NCBI RefSeq assembly: GCF_037094495.1 | Contig: NZ_CP146612.1 | Coordinates: 620,001-684,000, forward strand | Length of the DNA: 64,000 bases | Direction of reading: 5' to 3' | Source: Dehalogenimonas sp. W | Lineage (GTDB): Bacteria > Chloroflexota > Dehalococcoidia > Dehalococcoidales > Dehalococcoidaceae | Shown: piece by piece, positions 8,625 through 15,951 of the stretch | Layout of the letters: every line of letters begins with the position of its first letter | How positions within the stretch are numbered: position 1 is the first letter of the stretch | The notes under the pieces: generated by a model | Told to the model about the DNA's origin: nothing | Database searches by the model: none | Seen by the model: only the letters and a program-made list of their open reading frames with translations | Program-made: the position numbers and the translations under genes

Positions 8625-9029
8625 CTAAACCAGACCCCAGTCCCGGTAGCCCTGCTGTAAAATGGCCAGGTATTCCGGTGCCGGTTTATCTTCCGCCGCC
8701 TGGTGCTTGGGCACATAGGTAAAGCAGTTCAAAGATTCGCCGCTCTCGGTATTGACCACCACATTGATCTTGGTATTCTGGGTTGGAAAGCTCTCAGCAA
8801 TATCCAGGCGTTTGGTCGCCGTATCTGGAACATCATAGACACCGCCGTTGACGTGCGCCCCGCGCAGCGGCCGCAGAGAGGCGGTAGCGCCCCGGTACAC
8901 CCGTGACCAGCCGGTAAAAACCAGCTGGTACTGGGCCAGCGTCGCCGAGACTTTAGGCTTACAGCCGGGACACTGGGCGGCCATGTGTTTGCGGCTGAGA
9001 GCCGCGCCATAGGCAAAGAATAAAGGCAT
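8625..9029 (-). CDS. Gamma-glutamylcyclotransferase-like (GGCT/AIG2 fold) protein
   Basis: 134-residue protein starting MPLFFAYGAALS, the glycine-rich N-terminal loop of GGCT-like proteins, followed by GWSRVYRGATASLRP and HVNGGVYDV segments of the same fold. Known members split gamma-glutamyl peptides or gamma-glutamylamines, but many bacterial ones are uncharacterised. The frame is open to 9080; MPLFFAYG is chosen because it matches the family N-terminus. The next gene is divergent. Fold fairly sure, substrate unknown. Confidence 0.75.
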   Translation of the reverse strand: MPLFFAYGAALSRKHMAAQCPGCKPKVSATLAQYQLVFTGWSRVYRGATASLRPLRGAHVNGGVYDVPDTATKRLDIAESFPTQNTKINVVVNTESGESLNCFTYVPKHQAAEDKPAPEYLAILQQGYRDWGLV

Positions 9030-9177
9030 GGCGCTATTATAGCATAATGCAGCCTGACTGCCGGCAACAGGGTTTGTCAATGGGTTGTCAAGCCCTTGTC
9101 GGCAACCGGCGGCGTTTGACTTTTAGCTTTATGAGCATTATATTGGCGCTGGACGCTGAGATGGAGAAAACCGCCGC

Positions 9178-10164
9178 ATGCGGGCAACCGATGAACCAAT
9201 CATAATTGAAAGCCTGGGCCGGTTGAATGAATACGGCGCGGATGACCTGTTCATCTGCTGTGCTTCGTTTGAAGAACGCTCAATCTCTGCGGTGGAACGC
9301 CTCTCCGGTAACTTCCGGGTCCGTTTTTCCATCATCTTCGTCATTGAAGAGCCGGTCTATCAGCAGCAGATAGACACTAACTTATTCAAGATTCAGGGCA
9401 TGCTGTCCCGTAAGACTTCGGAGGGCGTCTTCGTCATCCGCTGCCAGCGCGACGACCCGCCAGAAGGCATCTCCCAGCTTAAAGCCGTTTGGAAACGCTG
9501 CCGCCCCAAGGACGATGACGAGCCGCACATTACCCTGGACATCAGCGGATTCTCCAAAATTTACCTGCTGGGGCTGATGCACTATCTGGTCGCCGAACTC
9601 AACCTGGGCCTGCCGCGCATCCTGCATACCACCCAGACCTATGCCCCGTCGCGCCTGACTCAGGGCGTCCACCAGATTACCACCGTGGCCAATTTCTTTG
9701 GTTCCATGTCGCTGGAAAAAGAAACGGTGCTGGTGCTGTTCCTGGGTTTTGAGGCTGAGCGTTCGCAGTCAGTCTGGAAGCAGTTCAATCCGTCACGCAC
9801 CATCTGCCTGATTACCGTGCCGCGGGACGGCAATGAGGAATACGTGCGCTACGCCGAAAAGAATAATGAACTGCTGCTGGCTCAGCCGAACGTTGAAGTC
9901 CGGCACGTCGCCGCGGATTCCCCCTATGAAATCCGTAATACCCTGGAAGCCATCCACGATGAATTCAAGACCACCGCCAATATGATTATCGGCCCCTTCG
10001 GCACCAAACCGCAGACAGTGGGGATTTTTGTCTTCTGGCTGGAGCACCCGCGTATCCAGATCGTCTATTCCTTCCCGTCGCAGTACACCAAAAGCTATCT
10101 CAACCGCAAGCCGGGCAAGACCCTGATGCTGCCTTTGGCTAACGTGACCCGGGGCGCAGTCTAG
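9178..10164 (+). CDS. Protein of unknown function with FICCASFEERS and DISGFSK motifs
   Basis: 328-residue soluble protein. Residues about 20-35 (ADDLFICCASFEERSISAVERL) and about 118-135 (ITLDISGFSKIYLLGLMHYL) look like two conserved blocks of a Rossmann-like fold; a second half (VLVLFLGFEAERS, then GPFGTKPQTVG) appears to repeat a similar beta-alpha theme. No membrane segment or signal is seen. I do not recognise a named family with certainty; comparable proteins are often found near defence genes, but that is recollection, not something this sequence proves. A weak GGAG lies 11 bases before the ATG. Confidence 0.8.
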   Translation: MRATDEPIIIESLGRLNEYGADDLFICCASFEERSISAVERLSGNFRVRFSIIFVIEEPVYQQQIDTNLFKIQGMLSRKTSEGVFVIRCQRDDPPEGISQLKAVWKRCRPKDDDEPHITLDISGFSKIYLLGLMHYLVAELNLGLPRILHTTQTYAPSRLTQGVHQITTVANFFGSMSLEKETVLVLFLGFEAERSQSVWKQFNPSRTICLITVPRDGNEEYVRYAEKNNELLLAQPNVEVRHVAADSPYEIRNTLEAIHDEFKTTANMIIGPFGTKPQTVGIFVFWLEHPRIQIVYSFPSQYTKSYLNRKPGKTLMLPLANVTRGAV

Positions 10165-10215
10165 TACTTTTGGGCTATATGGACTCCCAGCTTTGAATTT
10201 TTCCGCCCAAAGCTC

Positions 10216-10244
10216 TTGACAATCGCGTCAGCTTGGGCTATCGT
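10216..10244 (+). promoter_or_regulatory. Sigma-70 type promoter of the zinc-ribbon gene
   Basis: TTGACA (10216-10221), 17-base spacer, TATCGT (10239-10244), followed by AGGAGG at 10261-10266 and the GTG start at 10273. Confidence 0.65.
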
Positions 10245-10272
10245 ATATTCAAATTTACGAAGGAGGTTACTT

Positions 10273-10416
10273 GTGGAAGGTTATTGCATGAAATGCCGCA
10301 CCAAGAGGGAAATGAAGGACGCCAAGGCGATTACCATGAAAAACGGCCGTCCCGCCACCCAGGGCGCCTGCCCGGTCTGCGGTACCAAGATGTTCAAAAT
10401 CGGCAAAGCTGCCTAA
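10273..10416 (+). CDS. Small zinc-ribbon protein (DUF5679-like)
   Basis: 47-residue protein beginning at GTG, placed by AGGAGG six bases upstream; earlier in-frame codons fall between the promoter and that site. It has two Cys pairs, CMKC near residues 5-8 and CPVC near the C-terminus, with the short basic core KAITMKNGRPATQGACPVCGTKMF cut here for length only; the four cysteines should bind one zinc ion. It resembles the DUF5679 family, common in Chloroflexi and Actinobacteria. Role unknown; possibly nucleic-acid or ribosome associated. A strong terminator follows, so it is monocistronic. Confidence 0.85.
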   Translation: MEGYCMKCRTKREMKDAKAITMKNGRPATQGACPVCGTKMFKIGKAA

Positions 10417-10442
10417 TTACCCCGATTAGATTTAAACTGATG

Positions 10443-10475
10443 AGCCGGGTGCAATTGCACCCGGCTCCGGCTTTT
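10443..10475 (+). terminator. Rho-independent terminator
   Basis: Perfect palindrome AGCCGGGTGCAA/TTGCACCCGGCT (10443-10466), followed by CCGG and a T5 run. It ends the zinc-ribbon transcript. Confidence 0.85.
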
Positions 10476-10490
10476 TGGACAATAAAGCCC

Positions 10491-10519
10491 TTGACACCAA
10501 TTCTGCCCCCACCTATAAT
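10491..10519 (+). promoter_or_regulatory. Consensus promoter of the tetR gene
   Basis: TTGACA (10491-10496), 17-base spacer, perfect TATAAT (10514-10519). The ATG at 10528 is 8 bases after the -10, so initiation 6-7 bases downstream gives a leaderless or nearly leaderless mRNA. Confidence 0.8.
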
Positions 10520-10527
10520 CGGCCCGT

Positions 10528-11163
10528 ATGACTGAGCATTCAATTAACCCCTCTGCCCCGAAGCGCGCCACCCAGCGTGATGAGAAAGCCGTGGAACGGC
10601 GCACCCAGCTGATTGACACCGCGCTGGAGGTCTTTGCCAAAAAAGGCTTTGACAAGACCAGCGTCCGGGAACTGGCCGCCGCCGCCGGTGTCGCCCAGGG
10701 GCTGATGTATCATTATTTCAAGAGCAAGGACCAGTTGCTGGAAGCGGTAGTGGAGCGGCACAGCTTTCTGCCGCAGCTCAAGGCCATGCTGACCACCATG
10801 CACAATGAACCGGCGGCTAAGGTGCTCAAGATCACCGGCAATCAGTTCTTTGCTTTGCTGGGCCAGAAAGAAAGCCTGATGAACATCTTCTTTCACGAAA
10901 CCCAGAGCCATCCCATTGTGCCGCGCATCTGGCGCAATATCCTGAATCAGGGCATCGGCCTGTTCCAGACTTATCTTGACGAGCGGGTCGCCGCCGGCGA
11001 GCTGAAACCTCACACCACCGACGTCACCGCCCGCACACTGGCCTATACCATCGTACTGCTGCGGGCTACCAGCGTCGCCTTCCATCACCGCACCCGGCCG
11101 GAGGCGTTCATCAACGAAATGGTGGATAACCTGCTGAGCGGCGTAGCCGCCCCCGCCGCCTGA
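10528..11163 (+). CDS. TetR/AcrR family transcriptional regulator
   Basis: 211-residue one-component regulator. The N-terminal TetR DNA-binding domain (about residues 20-70) has IDTALEVFAKKGFDKTSVRELAA and the recognition helix region GVAQGLMYHYFKSKDQLL; the C-terminal helical domain is variable and probably binds a ligand. It is preceded by a consensus promoter with almost no leader. No efflux or enzyme gene is adjacent in the same operon (tRNA genes follow), so its target is not evident. Confidence 0.93.
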   Translation: MTEHSINPSAPKRATQRDEKAVERRTQLIDTALEVFAKKGFDKTSVRELAAAAGVAQGLMYHYFKSKDQLLEAVVERHSFLPQLKAMLTTMHNEPAAKVLKITGNQFFALLGQKESLMNIFFHETQSHPIVPRIWRNILNQGIGLFQTYLDERVAAGELKPHTTDVTARTLAYTIVLLRATSVAFHHRTRPEAFINEMVDNLLSGVAAPAA

Positions 11164-11214
11164 AGAAGGCTCTTTCCGGTCTGCATAATTTTCTCTCCCG
11201 CAGGTCTGCCGCCA

Positions 11215-11244
11215 TTGACAATTCCAAACTGCTTGCGCTATGCT
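11215..11244 (+). promoter_or_regulatory. Promoter of the tRNA cluster
   Basis: TTGACA (11215-11220), 18-base spacer, TATGCT (11239-11244), 21 bases before the mature 5' end of tRNA-Trp. Confidence 0.65.
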
Positions 11245-11265
11245 ATTTACTCGCGCCTGCATTGT

Positions 11266-11341
11266 AGGAGTGTAGCTCAGTTGGTAGAGCAGTGGTCTCC
11301 AAAACCACCGGTCGAGGGTTCGAGTCCTTCCGCTCCTGCCA
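11266..11341 (+). tRNA. trnW: tRNA-Trp (CCA anticodon)
   Basis: Complete cloverleaf: acceptor AGGAGTG/CGCTCCT with one G-T pair, anticodon loop CTCCAAA within GTGGT/ACCAC, T arm with GGTTCGAGTCC, encoded CCA at 11339-11341. First of four co-oriented tRNAs. Confidence 0.96.
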
Positions 11342-11344
11342 GTG

Positions 11345-11431
11345 GCCGAGATGGTGGAATGGTAGACACGCTAGCTTGAGGGGCTAGTGAGTGATGAGCT
11401 CGTGGGAGTTCAAATCTCCCTCTCGGCACCA
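11345..11431 (+). tRNA. trnL: tRNA-Leu (GAG anticodon)
   Basis: Class II tRNA with long variable arm: acceptor GCCGAGA/TCTCGGC, anticodon stem CTAGC/GCTAG with loop TTGAGGG (anticodon GAG), encoded CCA. It lies three bases after tRNA-Trp. Confidence 0.96.
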
Positions 11432-11458
11432 TTTTGTGTTAAAATTGCGTTTAAATAT

Positions 11459-11533
11459 GCGGAAGTAGTTCAGTGGTAGAACGCCTCCTTGCCAAGGAGG
11501 AGGTCGCGAGTTCGAGCCTCGTCTTCCGCTCCA
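11459..11533 (+). tRNA. trnG: tRNA-Gly (GCC anticodon)
   Basis: Acceptor GCGGAAG/CTTCCGC, anticodon loop TTGCCAA between CTCC and GGAG stem bases, T arm GAGTTCGAGCCTC, encoded CCA at 11531-11533. Confidence 0.96.
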
Positions 11534-11580
11534 TTAAAGACACCGCGGACTTTCCCCCGAAAGTCCGCTTCAATAACGCC

Positions 11581-11655
11581 GGCGACGTAGCCAAGTGGCA
11601 AGGCGGGGGTCTGCAAAACCCCTATTCACCGGTTCGAATCCGGTCGTCGCCTCCA
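11581..11655 (+). tRNA. trnC: tRNA-Cys (GCA anticodon)
   Basis: Acceptor GGCGACG/CGTCGCC, anticodon stem GGGGT/ACCCC with loop CTGCAAA (anticodon GCA), T arm CCGGTTCGAATCCGG, encoded CCA at 11653-11655. Last of the cluster. Confidence 0.96.
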
Positions 11656-11671
11656 ATTTTCCAACCCCGTA

Positions 11672-12082
11672 TCAGCTGTTCTTGCCCGCCTTCAGATGAT
11701 AGCCCCAGCTTGCCAGCACCACCGTCACTGTAAAATAACTCAACAGCAGCACATTGCTGTCGGCATTCAGGTTCAGCGGTTCAGCCAGCCCGAATATCAG
11801 CACCACGCCCATCACGGCGCCGGCCAGCGCCAGCCAGATGGATCCGGGATACTTGAACACGCGGCCGTAAATCCAAATCCCCAGCACCGCGCCCAGCGGA
11901 TAGCCAAAAACCATCCCCATGATACCGCCGACCAGGTCGCCGAAGCCGCCGGCATCGTTACCGGATACCAGGGCGGCACCGAGAACGATACCCGGAATCG
12001 CTATTAAAAAGCCGGTAAAAGCCCCGGCCAGCAGCATACCGGCGAAGGATTTGAAAGTGCGTTTTGCTATCGGTTTTATCAT
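11672..12082 (-). CDS. Four-helix membrane protein, function unknown
   Basis: 136-residue integral membrane protein with about four hydrophobic segments, glycine-rich in the first half (GGFGDLVGGIMGMVFGYPLG). AAGGAG sits 6 bases before the ATG at 12082 but directly abuts the ATG at 12088, so 12082 is the likelier start. No catalytic or transport motif was recognised. It converges on the tRNA cluster and is divergent from the next small membrane gene. Confidence 0.78.
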   Translation of the reverse strand: MIKPIAKRTFKSFAGMLLAGAFTGFLIAIPGIVLGAALVSGNDAGGFGDLVGGIMGMVFGYPLGAVLGIWIYGRVFKYPGSIWLALAGAVMGVVLIFGLAEPLNLNADSNVLLLSYFTVTVVLASWGYHLKAGKNS

Positions 12083-12143
12083 TGACATCTCCTTGAATCC
12101 ATTATAGCATTACACAGTTTCAATATTATTACGGGAGGACACA

Positions 12144-12308
12144 ATGAAAAACACCAAATTATGGACCTTAATCACTGCAGGGCTGGCAATTCTGGCCGGC
12201 GTCGGCGGTTTCCTGGCGGCGGGTGAAGATGGCAACGCCGAGATTCATGTAATCTTAGGTGTTTTGACGCTTATTTCAGCGTTGATTGCCGCTTACTCAG
12301 CCAGATAA
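12144..12308 (+). CDS. Small two-helix membrane protein (54 aa)
   Basis: ATG preceded by GGGAGG at ideal spacing. The product has two hydrophobic helices (about residues 8-26 and 36-52) joined by a short acidic loop GEDGNAEIH, with basic residues at the N-terminus. No family recognised. It is divergently transcribed from the 11672-12082 gene. Confidence 0.68.
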   Translation: MKNTKLWTLITAGLAILAGVGGFLAAGEDGNAEIHVILGVLTLISALIAAYSAR

Positions 12309-12483
12309 ACCGGGGAAATGCCACCTGGCAACAGGCAGGAAATTCCTGTCTGCTGTCAGGTGTTGTCTTTCTTCCCCCTAAATCGGAGCCGGGGGTTTTT
12401 ATCACCATCTTCATCATCGCCGTGTGGGCGGTCTGGCATGCCCAATTCAACTGGCTCAAATTCGGCTGACCGTCCCTTATTTA

Positions 12484-12528
12484 AAATATTGGTAGTATTT
12501 GTTTTTGGTAGTATTGGTATTATTCCGG
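12484..12528 (+). repeat. GTAGTATT-type short tandem repeat
   Basis: Degenerate copy of the AT-rich repeat (ATATTGGTAGTATTTG..., GGTAGTATTGG) that recurs at 18118, 19955, 20212 and 20565. It lies upstream of the promoter at 12549. Confidence 0.6.
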
Positions 12529-12548
12529 CTCTGCCGGCCCCTGACCCC

Positions 12549-12577
12549 TTGACACCCCTTGCCATGATATATAAACT
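12549..12577 (+). promoter_or_regulatory. Promoter of the MerR-like gene
   Basis: TTGACA (12549-12554), 17-base spacer, TAAACT (12572-12577), with an overlapping TATAAA at 12570. The ATG at 12587 is 9 bases after the -10 and lacks a Shine-Dalgarno sequence: probably leaderless. Confidence 0.6.
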
Positions 12578-12586
12578 ATGGGCACT

Positions 12587-13027
12587 ATGTCTGATACAAG
12601 CATGACCATCGCCCAGGCTGCGGAGAAACTCAATGTTTCCACCCGCACCATCCGCCGCTACATCAAGGCCGGCCGGCTCAAGGCTGACCTGATTAACGGC
12701 CCCTTTGGTGAAGAATACCGCATCCGGGAACTGCCGGATGACCTGCACAAGACCGAAGGGGTGGACAAGTCCGGACAGACAGCCCTTGACAGCCATGACC
12801 CCGCTGCCGGTGCCTCCGGCGACATGCTGGCCGTCTTCCGGGAACTCCAGGAAAAGAATCTGGCGCTGGCGGCTCAGTTAGGCGCCGCTACCGAACGGGT
12901 ACGGCACCTGGAAGGCCAGCTTAAACAGCTGACCGACGGCAAACCGCCCAAATCCCCGTGGTGGCAGAAATGGTACGCCGATATTAAATCCCGCTTGAAC
13001 GGCCGTAAAAAAGAAACCGAAGAATAA
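12587..13027 (+). CDS. MerR/excisionase-type helix-turn-helix protein
   Basis: 146-residue DNA-binding protein. The N-terminal winged helix (TIAQAAEKLNVSTRTIRRYIKAGRLKA) is of the MerR/helix_turn_helix_17 type. The middle is a predicted helical or coiled-coil segment (LRELQEKNLALAAQLGAATERVRHLEGQLKQL-like), suggesting dimerisation, and the C-terminus is basic. An upstream ATG at 12578 abuts the -10 box, so 12587 is preferred. Regulatory target unknown. Confidence 0.82.
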   Translation: MSDTSMTIAQAAEKLNVSTRTIRRYIKAGRLKADLINGPFGEEYRIRELPDDLHKTEGVDKSGQTALDSHDPAAGASGDMLAVFRELQEKNLALAAQLGAATERVRHLEGQLKQLTDGKPPKSPWWQKWYADIKSRLNGRKKETEE

Positions 13028-13043
13028 AATACCGGGCTAACAC

Positions 13044-13073
13044 AAAAAGGCGCTGAAATCAGCGCCTTTTATT
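13044..13073 (+). terminator. Rho-independent terminator
   Basis: AAAAGGCGCTGA, loop AA, TCAGCGCCTTTT, then ATTAT. It lies 16 bases after the MerR-like gene stop. Confidence 0.85.
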
Positions 13074-13149
13074 ATCTCAACTACCCCTGGACAATCCGGT
13101 CCGTTTTTTCTACTTGGGCTTGGTTATTTGAGATTTGAAGTCTAGTTAG

Positions 13150-13234
13150 TGGTGCCGGGAGAGGGGATCGAACCCACATGACCGAAGTCGGCGGATTTTA
13201 AGTCCGCTGCGTCTGCCTATTCCGCCATCCCGGC
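13150..13234 (-). tRNA. trnL: tRNA-Leu (TAA anticodon)
   Basis: Class II tRNA on the minus strand: acceptor GCCGGGA/TCCCGGC, anticodon loop with TAA between GCGGA and TCCGC stem bases, long variable arm, T arm GGGTTCGATCCC, encoded CCA. It is the second leucine tRNA in the window. Confidence 0.95.
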
Positions 13235-13286
13235 GCCGCCCAGATTATAACACAAGACCCCATCACTTTTGCCAATTCCGCTGCGG

Positions 13287-13925
13287 TCAGATAACCGAAC
13301 CCAGCACCACGGCAAAATGAATAGCGGCGCCAATGAGTATCCAGACGTGAAAAATATCGTGAAAGCCAAAGACCCCAGGCAGGGGATTGGGCCGCTTCAA
13401 AGCATAAATCACCGCCCCGATGCTGTACGCCACCCCGCCCGCCGCCAGGCCCCAGAAAGCCCACCACGGCATGGCCAGCCACAGTTCCCGCAGCGGTATC
13501 AGTGCCAGCCAGCCCATGCCCAGGTAAAGAATGGGCGATAATACCCGCGGCGCCTGCAGCCAGTACAGCTTGAGAAAGACGCCCGCCACCACTATTGACC
13601 AGGGGGCAATGATCATCCCCCAGCGCCAGGCCCCTTCCAGGTAGATGTAAACCAGCGGCGTGTAACTGCCGGCGATCATGATGAAAATCGCAATGTGGTC
13701 CAGCTTGCGCCAGATGGTAATTTCGTTGTCACGCTTCTTGAGGGCATGATACACGGCGCTGAAAGAAAACAGGGTGGTCACCGCCATCCCGTAAATCAAG
13801 GTCACCGCCATGTAATCCCAGCGCCCCCAGGTCAGCACCAGCAGCACCAGCAACCCGATGACCGCCGCGACAGCACCGCCCAGATGGGAGTAATGGGAAA
13901 ACCGCTCGGTTCTGTTAACTACGAT
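13287..13925 (-). CDS. Hemolysin III / PAQR family membrane protein, probable ATC start
   Basis: Seven-helix PAQR/YqfA-type membrane protein, about 212 residues. Conserved features include HxxH-type residues (SAVYHALKKRD, LDHIAIF, HDIFHVWILIGAAIHF) that bind zinc in PAQR hydrolases. The first ATG/GTG/TTG in frame is the TTG at 13853, but coding sequence typical of the family (NRTERFSHYSHLGGAVAAVIG) continues upstream to about 13920 with no usual start codon. GGAGG at 13937-13933 lies 7 bases before an ATC (13925-13923), which is therefore the likely, non-canonical start. The function of bacterial members is poorly known. Confidence 0.82.
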   Translation of the reverse strand: MVVNRTERFSHYSHLGGAVAAVIGLLVLLVLTWGRWDYMAVTLIYGMAVTTLFSFSAVYHALKKRDNEITIWRKLDHIAIFIMIAGSYTPLVYIYLEGAWRWGMIIAPWSIVVAGVFLKLYWLQAPRVLSPILYLGMGWLALIPLRELWLAMPWWAFWGLAAGGVAYSIGAVIYALKRPNPLPGVFGFHDIFHVWILIGAAIHFAVVLGSVI

Positions 13926-14122
13926 AACTCAGCCTCCGTCAGCACAGGTCTGCCATAGTGAATTATACCAGTTTTCGGCAAACTGAAAGCCAGCTGAAGA
14001 ACCGGAAATCCGCCGCTGCGCCGCCTGGCGGAGGCATTATTTTTTACCCGTATCCGGTTCAGGTGTTAGAATTAAATGTCCGGCTGTTTTCTGTCGGGCG
14101 AGTTAAAGGAGAGGAACAAAAA

Positions 14123-14512
14123 ATGCCCCTCGGTCTGTTGTTCGTCGGCATCCCGCTTATTGAGCTGGCGCTGCTGATTTATATTGGAAATTATCTCGGT
14201 GTGTTCAACACCGTACTCCTGGTCATCGTCACCGGCCTGGTGGGAGCCGCGCTGGCCAGAAGTCAGGGTTTCACGGCACTGTCAAAAATCCGCAATAATA
14301 TGGCCCAGGGCACCCCGCCCGGTGATGACATCCTCCAGGGCGGCCTGATTCTCATCGGCGGCCTGCTGCTGCTGACACCCGGTGTCCTGACCGACCTGAT
14401 CGGCTTTGCCCTGCTCATTCCGCCGTTCAGAATCCGGGCTGCCGCCGCCCTGAAAGCCTTCATCATGAATAAAATCCGCCGCGGCGATGTCCGCTACCAC
14501 CGCATCCAATAA
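14123..14512 (+). CDS. fxsA: FxsA family membrane protein
   Basis: 129-residue inner-membrane protein starting MPLGLLFVGIPLIELALLIYIG, with two or three further hydrophobic segments and the GGLLLLTPGVLTDLIGFALLIPP block typical of FxsA. In E. coli FxsA affects phage T7 exclusion; its molecular role is unknown. AAAGGAGAGG precedes the ATG at 14123, which overrides a longer open frame from 13958. Confidence 0.9.
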   Translation: MPLGLLFVGIPLIELALLIYIGNYLGVFNTVLLVIVTGLVGAALARSQGFTALSKIRNNMAQGTPPGDDILQGGLILIGGLLLLTPGVLTDLIGFALLIPPFRIRAAAALKAFIMNKIRRGDVRYHRIQ

Positions 14513-14544
14513 CGCCCCGCAGTCCCGGTTGTCACCCCTGGCGG

Positions 14545-14937
14545 TCAGCCGGATACCGCTTTACGCCCGAAATATTCCTTCACTTCCGGCTTCATCAGAT
14601 AAGCCAGTTGCAGGATACCGATGACCGTACCCACCGGAAACCCCGGCAGCAGCAAGGCTCCCTGAATAATAGCCGTTATCCGGCCGAACTCCCGGCCCCG
14701 GAGCAGCCCGACAGCGGAAACCACCGCCAGAGTGATGTAGGCCAGCAGGACAAAGGCCGCGATACTGATGCCGAAGAGCACCCAGATACGATCACCGTCC
14801 AGTAGGGGCGTATCCGGATACCACAATGACTCCGGCGCAAAGGCTATCAGCGCCAGCACCAGAATACCGATTGCGGCGAAAAAAGCCGTCGCCAATTCCC
14901 AAACCGCGATCAACACCACCAGATCAGGTCTTTTCAT
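14545..14937 (-). CDS. Small integral membrane protein, function unknown
   Basis: 130 residues, about four hydrophobic segments (13-35, 54-76, 82-100 and a final Leu-rich one), ending with the cytoplasmic-looking tail KPEVKEYFGRK. GGAGGAAC lies upstream of the ATG. The order of helices and the KPEVKEYF tail recall uncharacterised membrane proteins of about 130 residues found widely in bacteria, but no function is known to me. Confidence 0.78.
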   Translation of the reverse strand: MKRPDLVVLIAVWELATAFFAAIGILVLALIAFAPESLWYPDTPLLDGDRIWVLFGISIAAFVLLAYITLAVVSAVGLLRGREFGRITAIIQGALLLPGFPVGTVIGILQLAYLMKPEVKEYFGRKAVSG

Positions 14938-15035
14938 TTCTCTGTTCCTCCGAATGATTCTATTCTAAACCTTATGGCAAAAGAATCAATACAGCCGGAC
15001 CCCGCGTCAATGACTTAACATAATCTTCTTACCCA

Positions 15036-15065
15036 TTGACTAATGGTGTCCGGCTCTGCTTTAAT
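15036..15065 (+). promoter_or_regulatory. Promoter of rplY
   Basis: TTGACT (15036-15041), 18-base spacer, TTTAAT (15060-15065), with GAGAGGAAATGAAAC leading to the ATG at 15098. Confidence 0.55.
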
Positions 15066-15097
15066 AAACGTTTGTTAAGTTAGAGAGGAAATGAAAC

Positions 15098-15733
15098 ATG
15101 GACAAGATAGTTCTATCAATCAGCCAGCGTGAGGCCACCGGCCAGAAAAACCGGTTCCTGCGCCGCGACGGGTTCACCCCCTGTCATATTTACGGTCACA
15201 ACATCGCCTCGGAGACCGTTCAGGCTGATTCCGCCGCCCTGGAGCACGTTATCGCCACCGCCGGCAACACCCGGCTGGTCGCCCTGGAAGAAGCGGGTAA
15301 ACAACCCCGCATGGTCTTCATCCGGGAGATTCAGCGCACTCCGGTCGGCAGCAATGTACTGCACGTGGATTTTTATCAGGTTAAGATGACGGAAAAACTT
15401 ACCGCCCGGGTGCCGCTGCATCTGGTCGGCGAAGCCCCGGCGCTCAAGAGCAAAGGCCGCCTCCTGGCCCACCCCATTGATCATGTTGATGTAGAAAGCC
15501 TGCCGGCCGACATCCCCGCCAGCATTGCCGTGGACATCTCGGTGCTGGCCACTCTGGACGACGCCATCCACGTCAAAGACCTGCCGCTTAATAAAAAAGT
15601 GACCATGCTGACTGACCCCGACGCCCTGGTCGCCAAGGTCAATGAACCCACCGTCAAGGCTGAGGCTGAAGAAGCCGGCGCAACCGCAGAGGCACCTGAA
15701 GCCGAGGGTGCCGGAGCTGAGGACAACAGCTAG
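15098..15733 (+). CDS. rplY: 50S ribosomal protein L25/TL5/CTC
   Basis: 211-residue 5S rRNA-binding protein of the long CTC type. The N-terminal L25 domain (about 1-95) has the conserved GxxPCHIYG-like stretch (RRDGFTPCHIYGHN) and the DFYQV strand; the C-terminal TL5 domain (about 96-185) has HPIDHVDVESLPADIP; the acidic Ala/Glu-rich tail (EAEEAGATAEAPEAEG) is disordered. It stabilises the central protuberance of the large ribosomal subunit. It is monocistronic, with its own promoter and downstream hairpin. Confidence 0.95.
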   Translation: MDKIVLSISQREATGQKNRFLRRDGFTPCHIYGHNIASETVQADSAALEHVIATAGNTRLVALEEAGKQPRMVFIREIQRTPVGSNVLHVDFYQVKMTEKLTARVPLHLVGEAPALKSKGRLLAHPIDHVDVESLPADIPASIAVDISVLATLDDAIHVKDLPLNKKVTMLTDPDALVAKVNEPTVKAEAEEAGATAEAPEAEGAGAEDNS

Positions 15734-15782
15734 TTTTTTACAACTCAACCAGCCCATTCATGCGGCTGCAGCGGTAACCATC

Positions 15783-15814
15783 CTTCGGCTCTCCCTTTAC
15801 AGGGAGAGCCGAAG
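15783..15814 (+). terminator. Hairpin after rplY, probable terminator
   Basis: Perfect 14-base stem CTTCGGCTCTCCCT/AGGGAGAGCCGAAG with a TTAC loop. The following TCATTAAATATC is only weakly T-rich, so termination strength is uncertain. Confidence 0.65.
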
Positions 15815-15951
15815 TCATTAAATATCCGGAGTTGAAGGATGACAACTGCAAAAACTGGACATCCGGTCAGGTTAAAAACCCACCCGGCGACCGGTGGTTT
15901 GCCGGCGGATTTGGTATATTCTTGTCACAAACCTGAAGAAAGGACACAGTC

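Noticed and set aside
9131-9205. 24-codon ORF just upstream of the unknown gene at 9178
   Set aside because: It overlaps the next gene out of frame, has no domain, and its length is expected by chance.
11473-11733. Open frame crossing tRNA-Gly and tRNA-Cys
   Set aside because: It runs through two clear tRNA genes and into the end of a real gene on the other strand.
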